Notes: generated by a model not told the origin, from the sequence alone. DNA of 64,000 nt from Hydractinia symbiolongicarpus (GCF_029227915.1 NC_079881.1:12625501-12689500), one strand, 5' to 3'. Positions 12,701 to 27,700 are shown, counted from the stretch's first letter. Translations and numbers: made by a program.

Positions 12701-15700
12701 AAAAATAATACCTCGTAAATTAACAAATATGTTCTAGAATTGCCCAAAATTATCAGTGAAGATAATCAACCCATTCTTTTAGATTTAAGATTTTTTATCA
12801 AAATACAGTGTTCTTCTTTTTCCTTTTCATTGTTTGTTTGTTTGTTTTAGAGTCTGGGAAAAATGTTTTAGAACAGTTAAATGGAAATAGTTTATTAAAT
12901 TATAAGAGCTTGCTAAATTTATCAGTAAGTAAAATTGTGTTACTTTGCAGAAAGCTTTTTAGAAATTTGCAGATTAATATTAACATTTTAACACTTTTTT
13001 TAGGTTATGATATCAAACCTTACCGCTAAAGAATCTCCTCCGCAAAGACTTGAAGAGTGTTTGAATCTGTTAATGTTAGAATATCCGGATTTCCCTGTCA
13101 AGAAAGTCTTCACACAATATTTAGTATGCCAGAAAAATGTAATCACAAAAAGTATGCATATCATTTTACCTAAATTTAAAGCGATTAAAGTGAGAGTGCC
13201 TGCGGTTGTTTTGTACTGCTTGAAACCGCTTGAGTGCCCTTTTTTCTCATTAAATATTACTGTTCCAAGAACTTCAAATAGAGTAAATTTACTTATTCAA
13301 TTTCTGCGCGCTCTGCGAGGGAAAATTGTTTGGTTTTCAAATCCCATTCGTCAAGCATTTTTTTGAAATTCTTGATAAAAAAAAATTATTTAAATAATTT
13401 TTATTTTTTAACAAGGTCTTATATTTGTGTTAAATTTTTAAAACAATTTTAAAAGAATTTCTAAATTCTTTTAAAATTGTTTTACAAATTTATATGAAGC
13501 GATTTGTATAGAGAGCTAAAGCTCCTTTATACAAATCGCTCTATATAAATAAGTTTGTTTCACTATTAATGTTTTGAAAAATGCTTTCAAACGCAAATAG
13601 TATTAGCTGTTGTCGCTCTTAAAGTTTGTGGTTTATAATACTAAAAAAAAATTCAAAATCATGCGATATCATTTAACTTTATTTTCAGCTTCGTACGCAG
13701 TCATTTTTAATGTTTATATCAGCGTAATGGACAGCGATAGTTTTTATTTATTTATCCTTTTTTTAAATTGTAAATGAAGGAAGACTACCGAAGCTTCACT
13801 TTAAAATTAATTTTATTCCAAAACGCTGTGTTAGATTTTTTCTGAGAAATGTCTCATGACGTTTTCTCACTTGTGTTATGTTATATTCCCTTGAAGGATA
13901 CGGTAACCCCCTGAGACACATACTCAGTACATTAACTCCATATTTCCTCACTTTCTGCGTTAAAAAAAGCAAAGTTTTGTAGCCAAAGATATAATTGTCG
14001 CAACAAACTTGTTTTCGTACAAATTCGACAAGATGGAGGGGAGTGTTCGACAAAAATATATACCGTTACGACTGAAAATTTTATTTCGAGAAAAAGCAAA
14101 TCAAAGACCTTTGCTTTTACATGCAAGAATCGTGGTTTCACCCACTTAAACGTTATGAATAATTAATAACTCATGAATATTTTATTTGAAATTAAAAGTA
14201 AAGTATTTTCCCAGAACTATGGGTCTAGTTATTGTTAAACAGACAACAGGATAACATAACATAACAGGATAAAAACGAAAATAATAAAGAAATAAATTAA
14301 AAAGGTATAGATGATAAATAATAATATATTCGTATTATCAAAGTTTAAATGTTTCCTATGTTTTATGTAGGGATGCAATATTTTATTCGTTTTGCATAAC
14401 TCTCTTTAATTATTATACAGATTAAATATATTTAATGAATTTTATACTTTGAACACACTATTGAAAACACTAAAAGATAAAGAAGATTTTTCTTCATTTT
14501 ATCACTCTTAACAATAAATATTTTTGATTCTTTTTTAAAAAATATCAGGAAATTATGCCAAAGAATCAAAATTAAAAAAAATATTTTTTTAAAAAAAAAA
14601 TGACCCTGAAAATGACCGTATCCTTAAACGCGGAAACCCTTGGGTTGCTTGTTTATTTATTTATTTCTGAATAATTATACAGGGTGTTAAAAACTTTAGT
14701 TTTGAAAAAGTACATAAAAAGCACTATCGATGTTGTTCTGTGTATCATCATGCTTATATAATATTAGTAAACAAGCATATCGAACAGTTAGAAAAGAAAG
14801 GATATTTAACAATTAAATGACAATCTTCGTCTTTTAACTGGTAAATTATTGAAGAGTACTGACACACCAAGATAAAATCGTTTCTTTGCGATTTCTGGCT
14901 TTACAGGTGAAAGCTTTAGTGAGATGTTGTTATTTCTCATGTTTTTTTTATGACCCATTATTTCGAAGTAGTTGTCAAATATCGGGTGATCAATCTTTTT
15001 CTGGAGGCAGCTTTCGACAAGAAGGCAGATCTGTATCTCGCACATTCACATCTTTCCGGTGACGCATATAAATTGAAGCAAGTGCCATTAAGCTTGATGA
15101 TAAGAACTCTTCCATGAAGTTTGAGTCGTTTTTAATAGCCAAATGACATGATTTCCGTTTTTTTCCTTTTTTAAGGTTCAGGAGAATTCGTTTTCAATAC
15201 AATATTGACCAATCAAAGCTAAATCCTCATTTAAGACATATTCAATATCTTCCACATTTTTGTGAGGATTATAAATAACGGTATTGTCGGCATAGGTTAT
15301 AATATCTGAGTTTTTGGACCTAAAATTGATTCTTTAGAAACTCAACTACTAATGGAATTTGGAGTGGAACAAATGTTCTGCATTTCTTTTAAATTGTGTT
15401 CGATCAAACATAAATATTCCGTGAACCATGCAAGTTTTGCACCAGTTACACCATATGCCGGTAACAAAATACTATGACTAATCGTGTCAAACATCTTGGA
15501 CAAAATCTAGATATACACAACAAGGTAGATAACACTAGGTTGAGGATGGCTAGTGTAAATGTTGGTACTCTGAGAGGTAGAGCAGGTGAATTAGTTGAAA
15601 TGTTAGAACGTAGATCTGTTAATATGTTTTGTGTTCAGGAAGTCAGGTGAAGAGGAGCTTCAGTGAGATTTGTGAAAGGTAGGAGGGCAAGGTATAAGCT

Positions 15701-18700
15701 TTTTTGGATTGGTAATAGTGATGGATATGGAGGAGTTGGCATATTAGTTGCAGAGAAGTGGGTAGAAAAAGTAATAGATGTTATGCATGTTAATAGTCGT
15801 ATCATAGTGATAAAGTTTTTGATAGGTAATAGGATTGTCAATTTTCTGTCAGCTTATAAAGATAAGTTTATGATGAGTTAATAGCAGTCACATCCAAGTT
15901 TGGAGACACTAAACTTGTCATGGTGGCGGCGACTTTAATGGTCATGTTGAGTAGTCATCCGAAGGTTATAGAGGTGTGCATGGAGGCTATGGATTTGGGA
16001 GCAGAAATAAGGAAGAGGAGAGATTGCTTGAGTTTGGAATGGCAACGGACATGGTGGTTTGCAACCCATCATTCAGTAAGAGACAGAGTAGGCTGATAAC
16101 ATATGAATCAGGCGGTTGTAAGACACAGATAGTTTACTTCCTGGTTAGAAAGTGAGACAAGAAAGTGGTGAAGGACGTGAAAGTTAAATCGAGGGAAGAG
16201 TGTGTTTCCCAGCATAGGTTGCTGGTTTGTTATATTATCTTGAAGAGTGTTAAAGAAGCCAAGGAAAAGTACAGGCCCCGTCTTAAAGTCTGGAAGCTGA
16301 AGGAAGAGATTGTAGCAAGACAATTTAGTGCAAAAGTTCAGCAGTTAGCCCACAATGGTCAATGTGATAGTGACAATGTTAAAAGTACTTGAACTACTTT
16401 GAAGAATTGTCTTCTAGAAGCTTCTGATGATACCTTTGGGTGGACGAAAGGACCAGCTAGACATAGACAGACCTGGTGGTGGAATAATGAGGTTGACCAG
16501 TGTATAAAGAAAAAGAGGAAACTTTGGAAAGAGTGGAAGTCAGGTGGTAGTAAAAATATTTACTTAGAAGCTAAGCGTCGTGCTCGTACAGCAGTGTATA
16601 AGGCAAAATCAGAAGCAAAGAGAAACAGATTTGCATTTGTGTTAAGAAGGGAAGACCAGCGCAATGAGATATTCAAGATAGTGAAGCAGGAAGATCTTGA
16701 CCGTTTAGAAAGGAATGCTATGAGAATGGTTAGGTGGATGTGTAACGCCAGTCTGAGAGACAGAAAGAGTTCAGATGAGCTAAGAAGCAGGCTAAGTATC
16801 CGTAGAATTAAAGATGTTATTCAGATAAGAAGATTGAATTGGCTGCGGCACTTGGAAAGAATGGAGGGAAATAATTGGGTAAGAAAGTTTTGGAGACTTG
16901 ATAGTTCCTGGGGCAAAGCCCAGAGGCAGACCGAGAAAGACTTGGCAGGAGGTTATAAGGACGGACTTGATACAGAGGAAGTTGAGTTTAGATCTAACAC
17001 ATTCTAGATCAGATTGGAAGAGGGTCATTAATATACCCCGTCCAACCCATGCTAGCCTGGAAAACGGACGTTAAGCCGAGAATGATGATGATGATACACA
17101 TCCCAATGAACTTTCCATTGTTCATTTATTTTTTGATTTTGTCGTACTTGCTAATGAACTGCTAATATTTTGGATAATTTTCAGTAATTTTCTATCAGCT
17201 TAGTGTCACCAGGCTTAAATATTGGGAATACCTTTGATGATGTCATAGTCCTGATTAAAAGTTTTATTATGTGTCAGTGGTTTACTAATCACGGAAGTAT
17301 AATTCTGCAGTAAATTTGGAGAAAGATCGTCAGTACCTGTGGCTTTTTTTCGCTGAAGCGAACGAAGCTCTTTCTCAACAAATAGTACAAAGACTTTTGA
17401 AAATTTAAAAACTTTCTTTGTGCGTAGCTTTATCTTTCGAATTAAACGCCAAGTTAAATAAATGGCATTTGATTTCATGGACCTTTTATGTCGCTTAATG
17501 TGTTTTTTAGACTTACTTTCACTTAGGAAAATTAATTTAATGGCATTGCAAAATTTTCGAGGAATTGATTAAGTGTCATTTAAAATACGATGATGCTGAG
17601 AAGATTTTGCTTTTTTACCTTGACTCGCTTAAGGATTGGCGCATGTGAGTCGAAGAGTTTTGTTACTAAATAGTTGTTTCGGTATTATTATCGTAAACTG
17701 GTTGTCTGTCTATTTCGCAAACAGAATTTATTAAATTATCTGAATTGTAATTACCAAAATTAACAAATTTCCGGCATTTTTATGAATCGCACAGCGAGGC
17801 TTCTTCTGACATTCTTGTTGATGATTTTATAAGTTGTTTGAAACCATTCAATGTAGCAATTGATTTAAACTCTTTACATTTTTCTTGCTGTAATGAACGT
17901 TAAAACTGTCCGAAAATCACCTCTTTTTGTTCACTGATAATTTTGTTGGTGTGTTCATCAAACGAAAAGGTGAATTCTTTGGGCATACATTGTGATGTCT
18001 CTGGTGAGCGGTAAAAACATATAAATAGACTTTGTTGATAAAAATCTCAATCCAGAGGCGTTTAAGTGTATTATTTTTTGAAATCCCAATACCTCCTTCT
18101 ACTTCTTCTCCTCTTGTTTATCAATGTGTATGTTTAAATAAGTGTGGAGAAAACTTATTTAAGGCGTGTGTATACAAAAAGATTTGATATTTTATTTCGA
18201 TACAATAATTTATTTTTAAAAAGCTTATATGATTTCCTAAATAATGGTATAAAAGTTATTAAGAAAAATAAATTTTAAAGGTTTAAAAAAAGGACCTCTC
18301 TTGTACAAATGGGATCTCTTTTAAAAAACTACTGGGTTCTCGTGTTACCGTTTGCTTTTTTGTGGTTACAAAACATTTATCAAAACACGATTTTTAATAT
18401 TTTTTTTCTTAATATTTTTACTTTTTGAGATATTTAAGTTTTTTCGACAATTTTAACCAATGATCGTTACAAAGCTCATCATAACTCGCATTCTGCTTAA
18501 ACTCATGAAATAAAAAACAATTATTTTTAGGTCGAACACTCCTTTCTACGCTAAGCGTGCTCTTTATCCCAAAGTTTAAAAACTTTTTTCCTATACTACT
18601 TTGCTTATTTCAGCCTAAGGTGCTTAAATATTGTCTTCTAATTTAATTTTATATTTGATATTTGGTGTCTTTGTGTAATTTGCAAAAAATCTGCCTGTCT

Positions 18701-21700
18701 TCTGTAGGTTACACTAAATTGTTGGACTTCTATATCTAATGTTAACATAGAGAACGTTTTCGTTTAGATTTAGAAAGAATACGGTTGTCGAGAGCAGCCG
18801 TAGAATCACTTTGGCAACAAAACTCGACACTTGCATTATCTGACAAATGTCTTTCAGAAGCGAATAAGGTACCAGTTATTGATGCTCCTGCAGTTCATAT
18901 AAAAAAAGAAGGTAAAGACATTCGATCGATGTTTCGAAATAATAAGAAAAAGAGAAAGAAAACACCGGATATCGGCGACGAAGAAAAAGGCACACAGTGT
19001 GTAGAACAAAGGTCTGAATGGAAGTCTGAAAGAAAAAATGAAGTGAGATACTTGAATGCAAACAAACCAAAGGAAGAAAGTGCAACAATAGAGTGTGCTG
19101 AAAATGATGTTTCTTGCAACTCAAATGCGAAACCGGGTGGGATAAGCATAACTGGTTTGTTTGGTAAGGCGCGTAAACGGTTGGAAGAAAGGAAAAGAAA
19201 ACGTAAAGATGACTTTAATGACGATAATAGTAAAGAGTTTATAGATACTTGTGATGAAAATGTATCCGCGTATGATGCTGGAACTAATGAAAGTGAGTTA
19301 AAGAAAAGAAAGAAAAACAGTATAGAAGAAGAAGATTACACTAAAATTCCTGAAAAAAACTTAGTTTTAAAAAAAAATGGAATCAGCGGACATAATATCT
19401 CTTCAGTAACTTGTAGCTCTGCGTCTACGGAAGAAGCTATTATTGTGAGGAAGGCATCTCTTGAAGGAAGAGACTTGAGGGATATTTTTTCTAAAGTAGA
19501 CAAACAAAAAAACATTACAAACTCATTTCAAAAAGACAGAGTGAAAAAAAAAGTGGAACGGTTTGCAGTAGAATTTAAAAAAGACCAGGGCGAGTTAACT
19601 ATAAAAGATGTTTCCACAGTTAAAACAGGTAATAAAGCTGGTGTAAATGACACTGAAGGGGTTGAATTGAAGCAAGAAAGGACAAGGGAAAATGACTGCG
19701 GAAATCCTTCAGATATACGAGTGTTAATGAAACAAAATGATGAAGACACATTTAAAGATCAGACTAAACAAGGCAAACTTCAACCCGATGAGCTAAAAAT
19801 GCCTGCTGCTGTTGTACCCACATCACCATCAACAGCAGCAGCAACAAAAACAAAACGAAATGAGGTTGGCAATGATCAAAATGCTGTTGAAGTCGTTTTA
19901 AATTGCTTCATAAAGACTGACAGCGAAACAAAACAAATCCCAAGTTTCAATGATGAAACCATAATAAAAAATGCCACAGATGGACACAATGATGCTATAG
20001 ATTGTGATAAAAACTCATCTAAGACTAATACACAGAGAAAGGATGTCAAAAGGATTGCAACAAGTTGTAAGAAAAGCTTGGACGAGATTACCCATCCAAT
20101 ACAGACAGAAGAAATGGAATGCGAAATGACCAATTCACCTGCTCAGACAGGACATGATGCCGATAAAGCATTGTTAACAAAAGCAGAACCTGAATCCACT
20201 ATTGATTCCAAATACCTGTTGTGCAAAGATGAAAGAGTGACGCCTTGCAAAATAAAGTTGAAGCGTATTAGTTCCCCAACACCATGTGAAATAGTAGCTG
20301 AAGATATCTCGCCGCGATTGGACGAAATTAAGAGGAATTTAAAAAGCCCTGGTGAAACAGAAAATAAAATTAAGACTTTAAACCAATCAGGAAAGAGAAG
20401 GATCCAGAAAGAAATTGATATACCATCAAAAAGACAAAGAACTGGCGTAAAAGAGGACTTGTTTCCAAGACGAAGATCGTTAAGAAATCGTGACAAGAAC
20501 CACTTGACTGACCCTCTTCTTGGCAAACAAAAAGACAAAGCCGATATATTGCTAGATGTAACAATAAAACAAGAGAATGAATATTGTGAGAAAAAAACAA
20601 ACAAAAAAGGAAATGTAGAAATCCACACAAAACCAAATATCGGTACAAACAGCCAACTAAACACAGAAGAGTCTTCTGGTTATTGTAGGCGCTCAAGTAG
20701 AACGCGAAAGCCATTTATAAATTACTGCCACACTGAATTTGAAGAAGTCACGCCCACTAAGCCACAAACGAATTATAAGTGTGGAAAGAAACAGAAGTGG
20801 GCAAAAGTTGAAAGCCCCGTTATCCCACAAGAAAAAAAAAAGCTTCGCCCTGCCAGCGTGGAAGAGATTGCTGTTGTTGCACCAGCCCAAGAAATAATGT
20901 TTTCACCTAAAAAATCAAAATCTCACATTGGTGAGTAGATTTAATTACGGTACAGCATTAAAAGGAATTATCTTGTTGCTGTTCCAGATAATGTATTTTA
21001 ATTGCGAACTATCTTAGATGTTCATAAAATATCTCTGCAAAATAATGTAGTGTGATTATAAATATAATTTTGATGCATCTTATTTATCTTTAGAAGTGAT
21101 ACTAAACGAGGATGTTATGAACTCGTTTCTTTCGTGGACCGAAAAATATCAACCATCAAAAGCACGCTTTATGATAGGTGATCGAGTCAAAATCAAGAAA
21201 CTGTTTACCTGGCTAAACTCGTGGAAAGAAAGACACGAGGCTATTGTGAAAAAGATGGCTGTCAGAGCTTTGAAAAAGTTGGTATTTTCTCTGACAATGA
21301 TAAAAAAAAATATTTTAAAGTTTTGTTTAAAAAAAACAAAGAAATAAACGACTCATTCAATCTGAAGCTAGCCATAATGGGATTTTTTGTATTTGGTAAC
21401 GTATCAAATAATGCAAAATAAACGCAAGGGCGTTATTCAACTTACTACTCATGTGAAGTACCTAGCACTATTTAGCCTGCAAACTGTTTAAAAGCCGTGC
21501 GTTTTTTGTTTAGGCAAAAAAAAAATTACGAGAGTGACAGTGATTTTGAAAGTGAAGACGATTCTGATGATGAGAATGTTTTATCAAACACTTTTCTACT
21601 TACTGGTCCTTGTGGTTGTGGCACGACGGCAGCAGTATATGCATGTGCGAAGCAAATGGATTTCAAGGTAAATATATATTCTTATTTGTCATTATGAAAA

Positions 21701-24700
21701 AGCTTGTTTTTTCCTTTTCGCGCCCGGGAATAAATAGAGACTAATGAACATCGTGCACCATCAAAAAATAGCTTTTATTTCAAGTGATGTCTTATTCTAT
21801 TAGTTAAACTAGAATTGAATTTAGTTCATTCAAAAGAGGTATTCTTATTGTTTCACACATAAATACAGTGTGATTTCATTTGATCAGCTTGTAGCTAATG
21901 ATTCTTAATTAGTCTGAGTTCTTCCTGTTTCATGTTTCTGCTTCTATAAATTATGTTTCTTGACCTCGTTGTGATTATTTCTCCTAGGTATTGGAATTAA
22001 ATCCTTCTATGTATCGAACGGGTAAAAAAGTTTATGATCAAGTTATCGAAGCTGTCGTATCTCATCAAGTTGGTAAAGGAATCCAGAAAAAAGCTGTGCA
22101 GGAAGATGATGTGAAGGGATCTCAAAGTATGACAAAATTTTTTGGCAAAGGTAAACAAGAAGAGAAGAAAGCACCAGTAAACGACGCAGATGTTATGTCT
22201 CTTGTGTTGTTTGAACAGGTATGGCTTACGTTTATAGTTTCTGGAGTAATTATAAAAATATAAAGCATGTTTAGTTTACCATATAGATTAAAATATTTAA
22301 AAAGTTCACATTGAACTTCAGTTTTAAATTTTGGTTTCGTCAACCTTCAATATCCAGAACATGAAAGATATTTCTTTAACTTTATGTTTTGAGTGAGGTT
22401 TTAAATGGTAACCAACTTAAACAAATGTAGTTTGTGTCCACCAGGATAAGCATGTTTTTTTGTCCACAAGTCTATTCGTTGTATTAATTGCAAGTTGTTT
22501 CTTTGCTCAGGTTGATGTTATACATGAAGAATTAGATAGAGGCTTTTGGTCTGGTCTGACAGATTTACGAAGGTTGGCGAAAAGACCAATTATTCTAACA
22601 TGTAATGGTAAGTGTACTGAAATGTGGTTATATTGTAGCTGACCGTGTATTGCATTCCTGTAATCTGGATCATCATGCTCTTTTTATCATATATGTTGTT
22701 TTTGCTTTCTGCAGCAGTTTCTCTGCATCTTTTTGTCCTCTTTAAGTTAGTACCTTTTAGACGCTATACATTGGAAATTAAATGTCAGAGGACTTCCAGC
22801 CAGCGTATTCATCTTTCCGCAAAGGAACTGTTTTTTTTTTATGGCGACTTTGGATATTTTTGTAAAGAATGATATATATAACTCTAAAAGATTTTAACAG
22901 GTTTTAGGTTTCGAAGGCAAAGTTAAATCTTTCGAAAACCTGCACATTTTAAAGTATATTTCGTACACGTGCTCATTTGCCATCAATTTAAAGCATGTTT
23001 TTTTTTAAGATTCAAACGTGAATAAAGAATGTCATATCGATGGACATGATTGGGTGGAACACGTTTGTTTGCAACGTCCTTCTGTAGATCAAATATTACC
23101 CATGATGCAAGTCATGTGTTTAGTAGAACAGGTGTTTGTACCTAGCGATTTGTTACGTTACATCATTAATTTTTGTGAGAGAGACGTTCGAAAAACTATG
23201 CTGCAATTGCAGTTTTGGTTTGAAAGAGGCCAGCAACCTTTATTTCAAACTTTGAAAAACAAAAACAAAATTACATTTGTTCCTCGGAAAAAACCTGCAG
23301 AAAAAAATATGGAAAATGCTTTGAACAGAGATACGGCGCACACTACCAACGTTCAAGCTATCAATGTCGGTATTAATAACAACTACAGCCAGGATATCGA
23401 GACGAATGGAAATGGAATGATACTGTCTGTGGAAATGAATGTAGTTTTTGAGAGTTGTGATAACGAAAGCAATAAGAAACAAGAACATGAACAATGTCAT
23501 GAGATTGGGTGTATAATGGATGCTAACGAAAAATACGACGACGAAGAGAATTGCGGAGATGTTGCAATTAAAATTCCAGAGGTTTCTTTAATTCCGATTT
23601 TCCAAGAAGAAGTATTTTTTGATAAGGAAGAGGTATGAGAATATTATGTTATGCTCTTTTTGTTCGTTCGTTCGTTGTTTTTTCGAAGAGAAAAACATGT
23701 AAATAACAACAAAAAAGATATTGATTTTGTTTCTTAGCTGAAAAGTATATCTAGTTTCCCTCTTTAGATTCTCAGAAAAGAAAACTTTTACAGGCTCAAA
23801 TGTACACATTTTTCGTTTTTAAAAAATATGAGGGGACTGAAGACAGGTTAGTTTTTTTTCTAATTATGCGTTTTCCATGCGACCTTCTAGTATGCATTAC
23901 AAATGTTATTGTGAAATATGTCAGAAGGTTTCAAACGAGTGGTATAGTGTCATACCTCGGTCATATTTACTAGTGTCAATCAAAACCATTTTGAACATCT
24001 CTATAAAATACAATAAACGTACTAATTATCGCGGTGACGAACTTTCGTGAATAACTTTTACAACATTTCCATAAACGCGAAAAACATAATTATTGCACAC
24101 ACAGTTGAAAATTGGTCAATTCACCCAGTGCTTTTTTTTTATAAATAGCAAAATATTGGTTGAGGCTCATGTTGCTTAATAAAAATCCTGTATACTACAC
24201 GTGGAAAAAAAAGCATTTCTGGAAAATTCACACGCATAACAAAAAATTTTGCGCAAATTTGTACGTTTAGGGTGTGTCACTTGACTTCTCGCAACAACAA
24301 GGTTACTTTCATCTACGTTGTATTCATTTCATGTAGATAATTCAAGTATTGGTAAACTTTCCAATACATCTGATCTTATATCAAGTATGGATGCATATGT
24401 ACGAAACGGTCGCACGAACTCAAATACTGACCAGCATATGTGGACTGTAAAAGAACAGGATAGTCTAACTGACAGTTTGACCAAGGAGAAAGACATAGAC
24501 GTACCGTACCCTATTGGAGATATGTGTCAATCTATGAAAAATACGACTGAAGAGTGTCACCGATATTTTACAGAACAGAATGGACCTACGCTGTTTTACA
24601 TTCAAGATAGGTATCAATCTTGTTTGTCATTCTAAAGTTACCTTTCATAGTTTTTTGCATTTAACAACTAGGCTACCATTTTGTTCACAAGACAAAGTGT

Positions 24701-27700
24701 GAAGATAATCTCTGTAAGTTGCATACATTGCCATTTATTTCATTACCTATGTTTTTTTCTCTTCACATTGCGCATGACTAAATTATATCACTTCGCGATG
24801 TGATTTTGATTTTTAATTAATCCGAAATATAAATTTTAAGTCCCATCACCAAATCGAAAAAACTGTTTAGTGGTAAAGTGATGTTTTCTTTCGGTGGGGT
24901 TCATTAAGTAAATTGTGTGGAAACACAAGATTTCAATATATATATTTCCCTTCTAGACCGCGCGAGAAATACGTGAATTTATACAAATCCGTTGAGCAAA
25001 GGTTATCTACCTCGTATTTGATAGACAGGAAAACAATTTCACTGGATATCTTACCGTGTTTGCATAATATCTGTGAGTCAGAAGAATTGAAAAAACTGAC
25101 CCAACAAAGACGAAAGAACAGAAGGTGAGTATATAACAGGCTTGTAAGGTTGGTTTTCATCTGGAGTTTAATCGCGTTAATTTTTTCGTGCTAATTTCTG
25201 ACCTCAGATTTAATCATATTGAGTATTTATCGCAAGGACGTTTCTATAAAAAGTGAAATTAACGCTGATTTAAGTTAATGAAATACGTCCAACAACATCG
25301 AAGAGGACATTACATTATGGATTTTCACAAGGCGAATTAAAAAGAGAAGGAAAAACCAAAAAAGAAAACGTTCGAGAGTTTTAGTACCGTGAATTTTTTG
25401 CAAAACGAGGTAAATTTGGAGAATATAACCATCTGAAGAATTAATGTATAATCTTTTAAATATAAACTGTTTTTGTCCGACGTTGTAAAAAAATGTTTGT
25501 AGAAATGGCTTTTGCACACATAATATGCTGAATTTCTAATTTGCGTTGAACTTTTTAAAAAAATTGATATTTAGCCCGCGCAATAATCGAAGTTAAAACA
25601 GGTGCGCTAATTAGTCATCGACGTTACCATTAGGCGTTAAACTAGAAATTAAAAAAGACTGCGAAAACATTTTGCAAGTTTCAAGCAAAATTAAACTATC
25701 CAATACTTTGTCCCCAACATCTTGTGGAAATACATCAAAACTTAATCTCATAAGCGTAGAAGAACCCTGGGACGAGGTAGTGAAATGAACGCTCTGCAGA
25801 ACAATTTGTTGCGCAAAATCAGTTTCTTTTGCGAATTTGGCTGCGCGAATATTTGAGAAAATTAAATTACGCGAAACTAACAAAAAGGAATAACGCGTGT
25901 TAAAATTTTGTAACACTTTTTCCACAGAATGATAATAACAAAAGAGCGCCAATATACTTTTAGTAGTATTCTGAAAGATATGCAATACATTGAGTTCTAC
26001 AACTCGCAGAGAGTGTGCGAAAATTTCACGAATTAAGGGGCGCGCGTTGTAAGGTACGGTCTTTCAAGATAATACACGACACTTTCGCGTTAACGATTTT
26101 GGAGATGACCTTATGACATTTCGTTTTACGAAACAGAAAACCAACAAAGCAGTATTTTTTTTCACGTAAAAATACCGGGACTAGACGCCACAGAATCTGC
26201 TGCAATGAATTTCAAAAATTCACGGGAAACAATTAAAACAAAAACAAACAAATCAAAAGAATTTTTAACTTTTTCAAGCTATATAAAATAGCTTCAATTT
26301 TTTACAGAAAAAACGATAACAGTTTCGCTTTCTTCTTTTTATCACACCCATTGAAAGATTACACGACTCACTCCCATTTTACGCATTTTAAAAGAAAAAG
26401 AGCAGTTTCCAGTGCCTTTGAGGAATGATATTTAGAGCTAACTTTCCAAACTACAAATGTATAAATATATATAATTTTGCCGTTAACGAAGATATAGCTG
26501 ATACTTTTGTATTTCGGCATAAACAAGTATACAGTCACATTTCCACTCATGTTGTTGCATGTGTACCAAGTAATATGAACTAATTAATGCGTATAATTTT
26601 GACTCAAAAACTGCCTTAGATCCTTTTTCGGCAGCTTATGTTGATTTTCAGGATTACTAATTATAAAAATTCCAAAGAAATTTTAGGATTTGAGATGTAT
26701 GCGGCCTAAGAATTTGGGAGGCAGCCTATAAAAGCTGAGTGCGTATCGTATCAATCAATCTTAGCCTGGGTAGCCTATAAAAAAGATATGTATACTAGCA
26801 TCATTGTGCAACAGCTTAATAACTAGTAAGTGGCCCGTGGATAAATCCATGGCTTTGCCTATTTGTTGTGCCTCGCTACTGCGGTTACTACTTTGCGTGA
26901 CAGACATACGTTTACGGGTATTATAACATAAATGCTACAAGCAACAGCATCTAGAGGGATATAATATATAGAAACAATAATTAATAAAGTCACATAACTC
27001 TGTTTATTGCGAAGGTTGTGTTTTTTTTACGATCGGTAGCTCAGCTGTTAGAGCGTTCAATTCATATCCAAGAGGTTGTGGGTTTAATCCCACATAATGG
27101 TTGTTGCTTACTGAACGGAATTTTAAAAGGTTTCTATAGCTTAAATACTGAATAAGCTTTTAACACTCTAGAACTGTCTTTGTTCTCCCATCTGGGAAAA
27201 CATTCGCAGGGTATATCCATCAAAATTGTAAGGTTAACCAAATAAAAATATAAATCACTAGTTTTTGCGGCCAAGTCAATGGAATAAAAAGCGCTGTTTT
27301 TATTTCGGGAATAAATGAGGCAAGTTTAGAAAAGTATAAGAGTTATCAGAAGAGACGCGTAAATCTCTTAAATATCTATTTAATAATAGCCGTATTTTGT
27401 CTGTCCGTCGGTCTGCGACGCCTGATTCTTTAAAAAACAATCAAACATTTTAGCGACCAAAAAGAATCCAAGATTTTCGCCTAAAAAACAAATCAATATA
27501 TTTTCGCGGCTGAATGAACGTAGGCTATTTTGATTCTTAAAAATACAAACCAAGATTTTTGCGGCTGAATGAAAGAAGGCCATTTTGATTTTGAAAATGG
27601 TCATGTGCAATGTGTGGGAGGTTTTAAGGTCTGTTTGCCTTTTTTATCTTTCGAAAGCTTTATATTTGTTTTCTGCTTGTTTTTAATGTTGAGATAAATA

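Noticed and set aside
13004-13366. ATAD5 ending at the TGA at 13,364
   Set aside because: The conserved AAA+ and C-terminal exons downstream keep splice phase; the TGA is beyond plausible donors and could at most define a short isoform.
20143-20714. 173- and 114-residue minus-strand frames with hydrophobic content
   Set aside because: Shadows of the Lys/Glu-rich ATAD5 exon; antisense of such codons gives Phe/Leu/Ser-rich pseudo-TM sequence.
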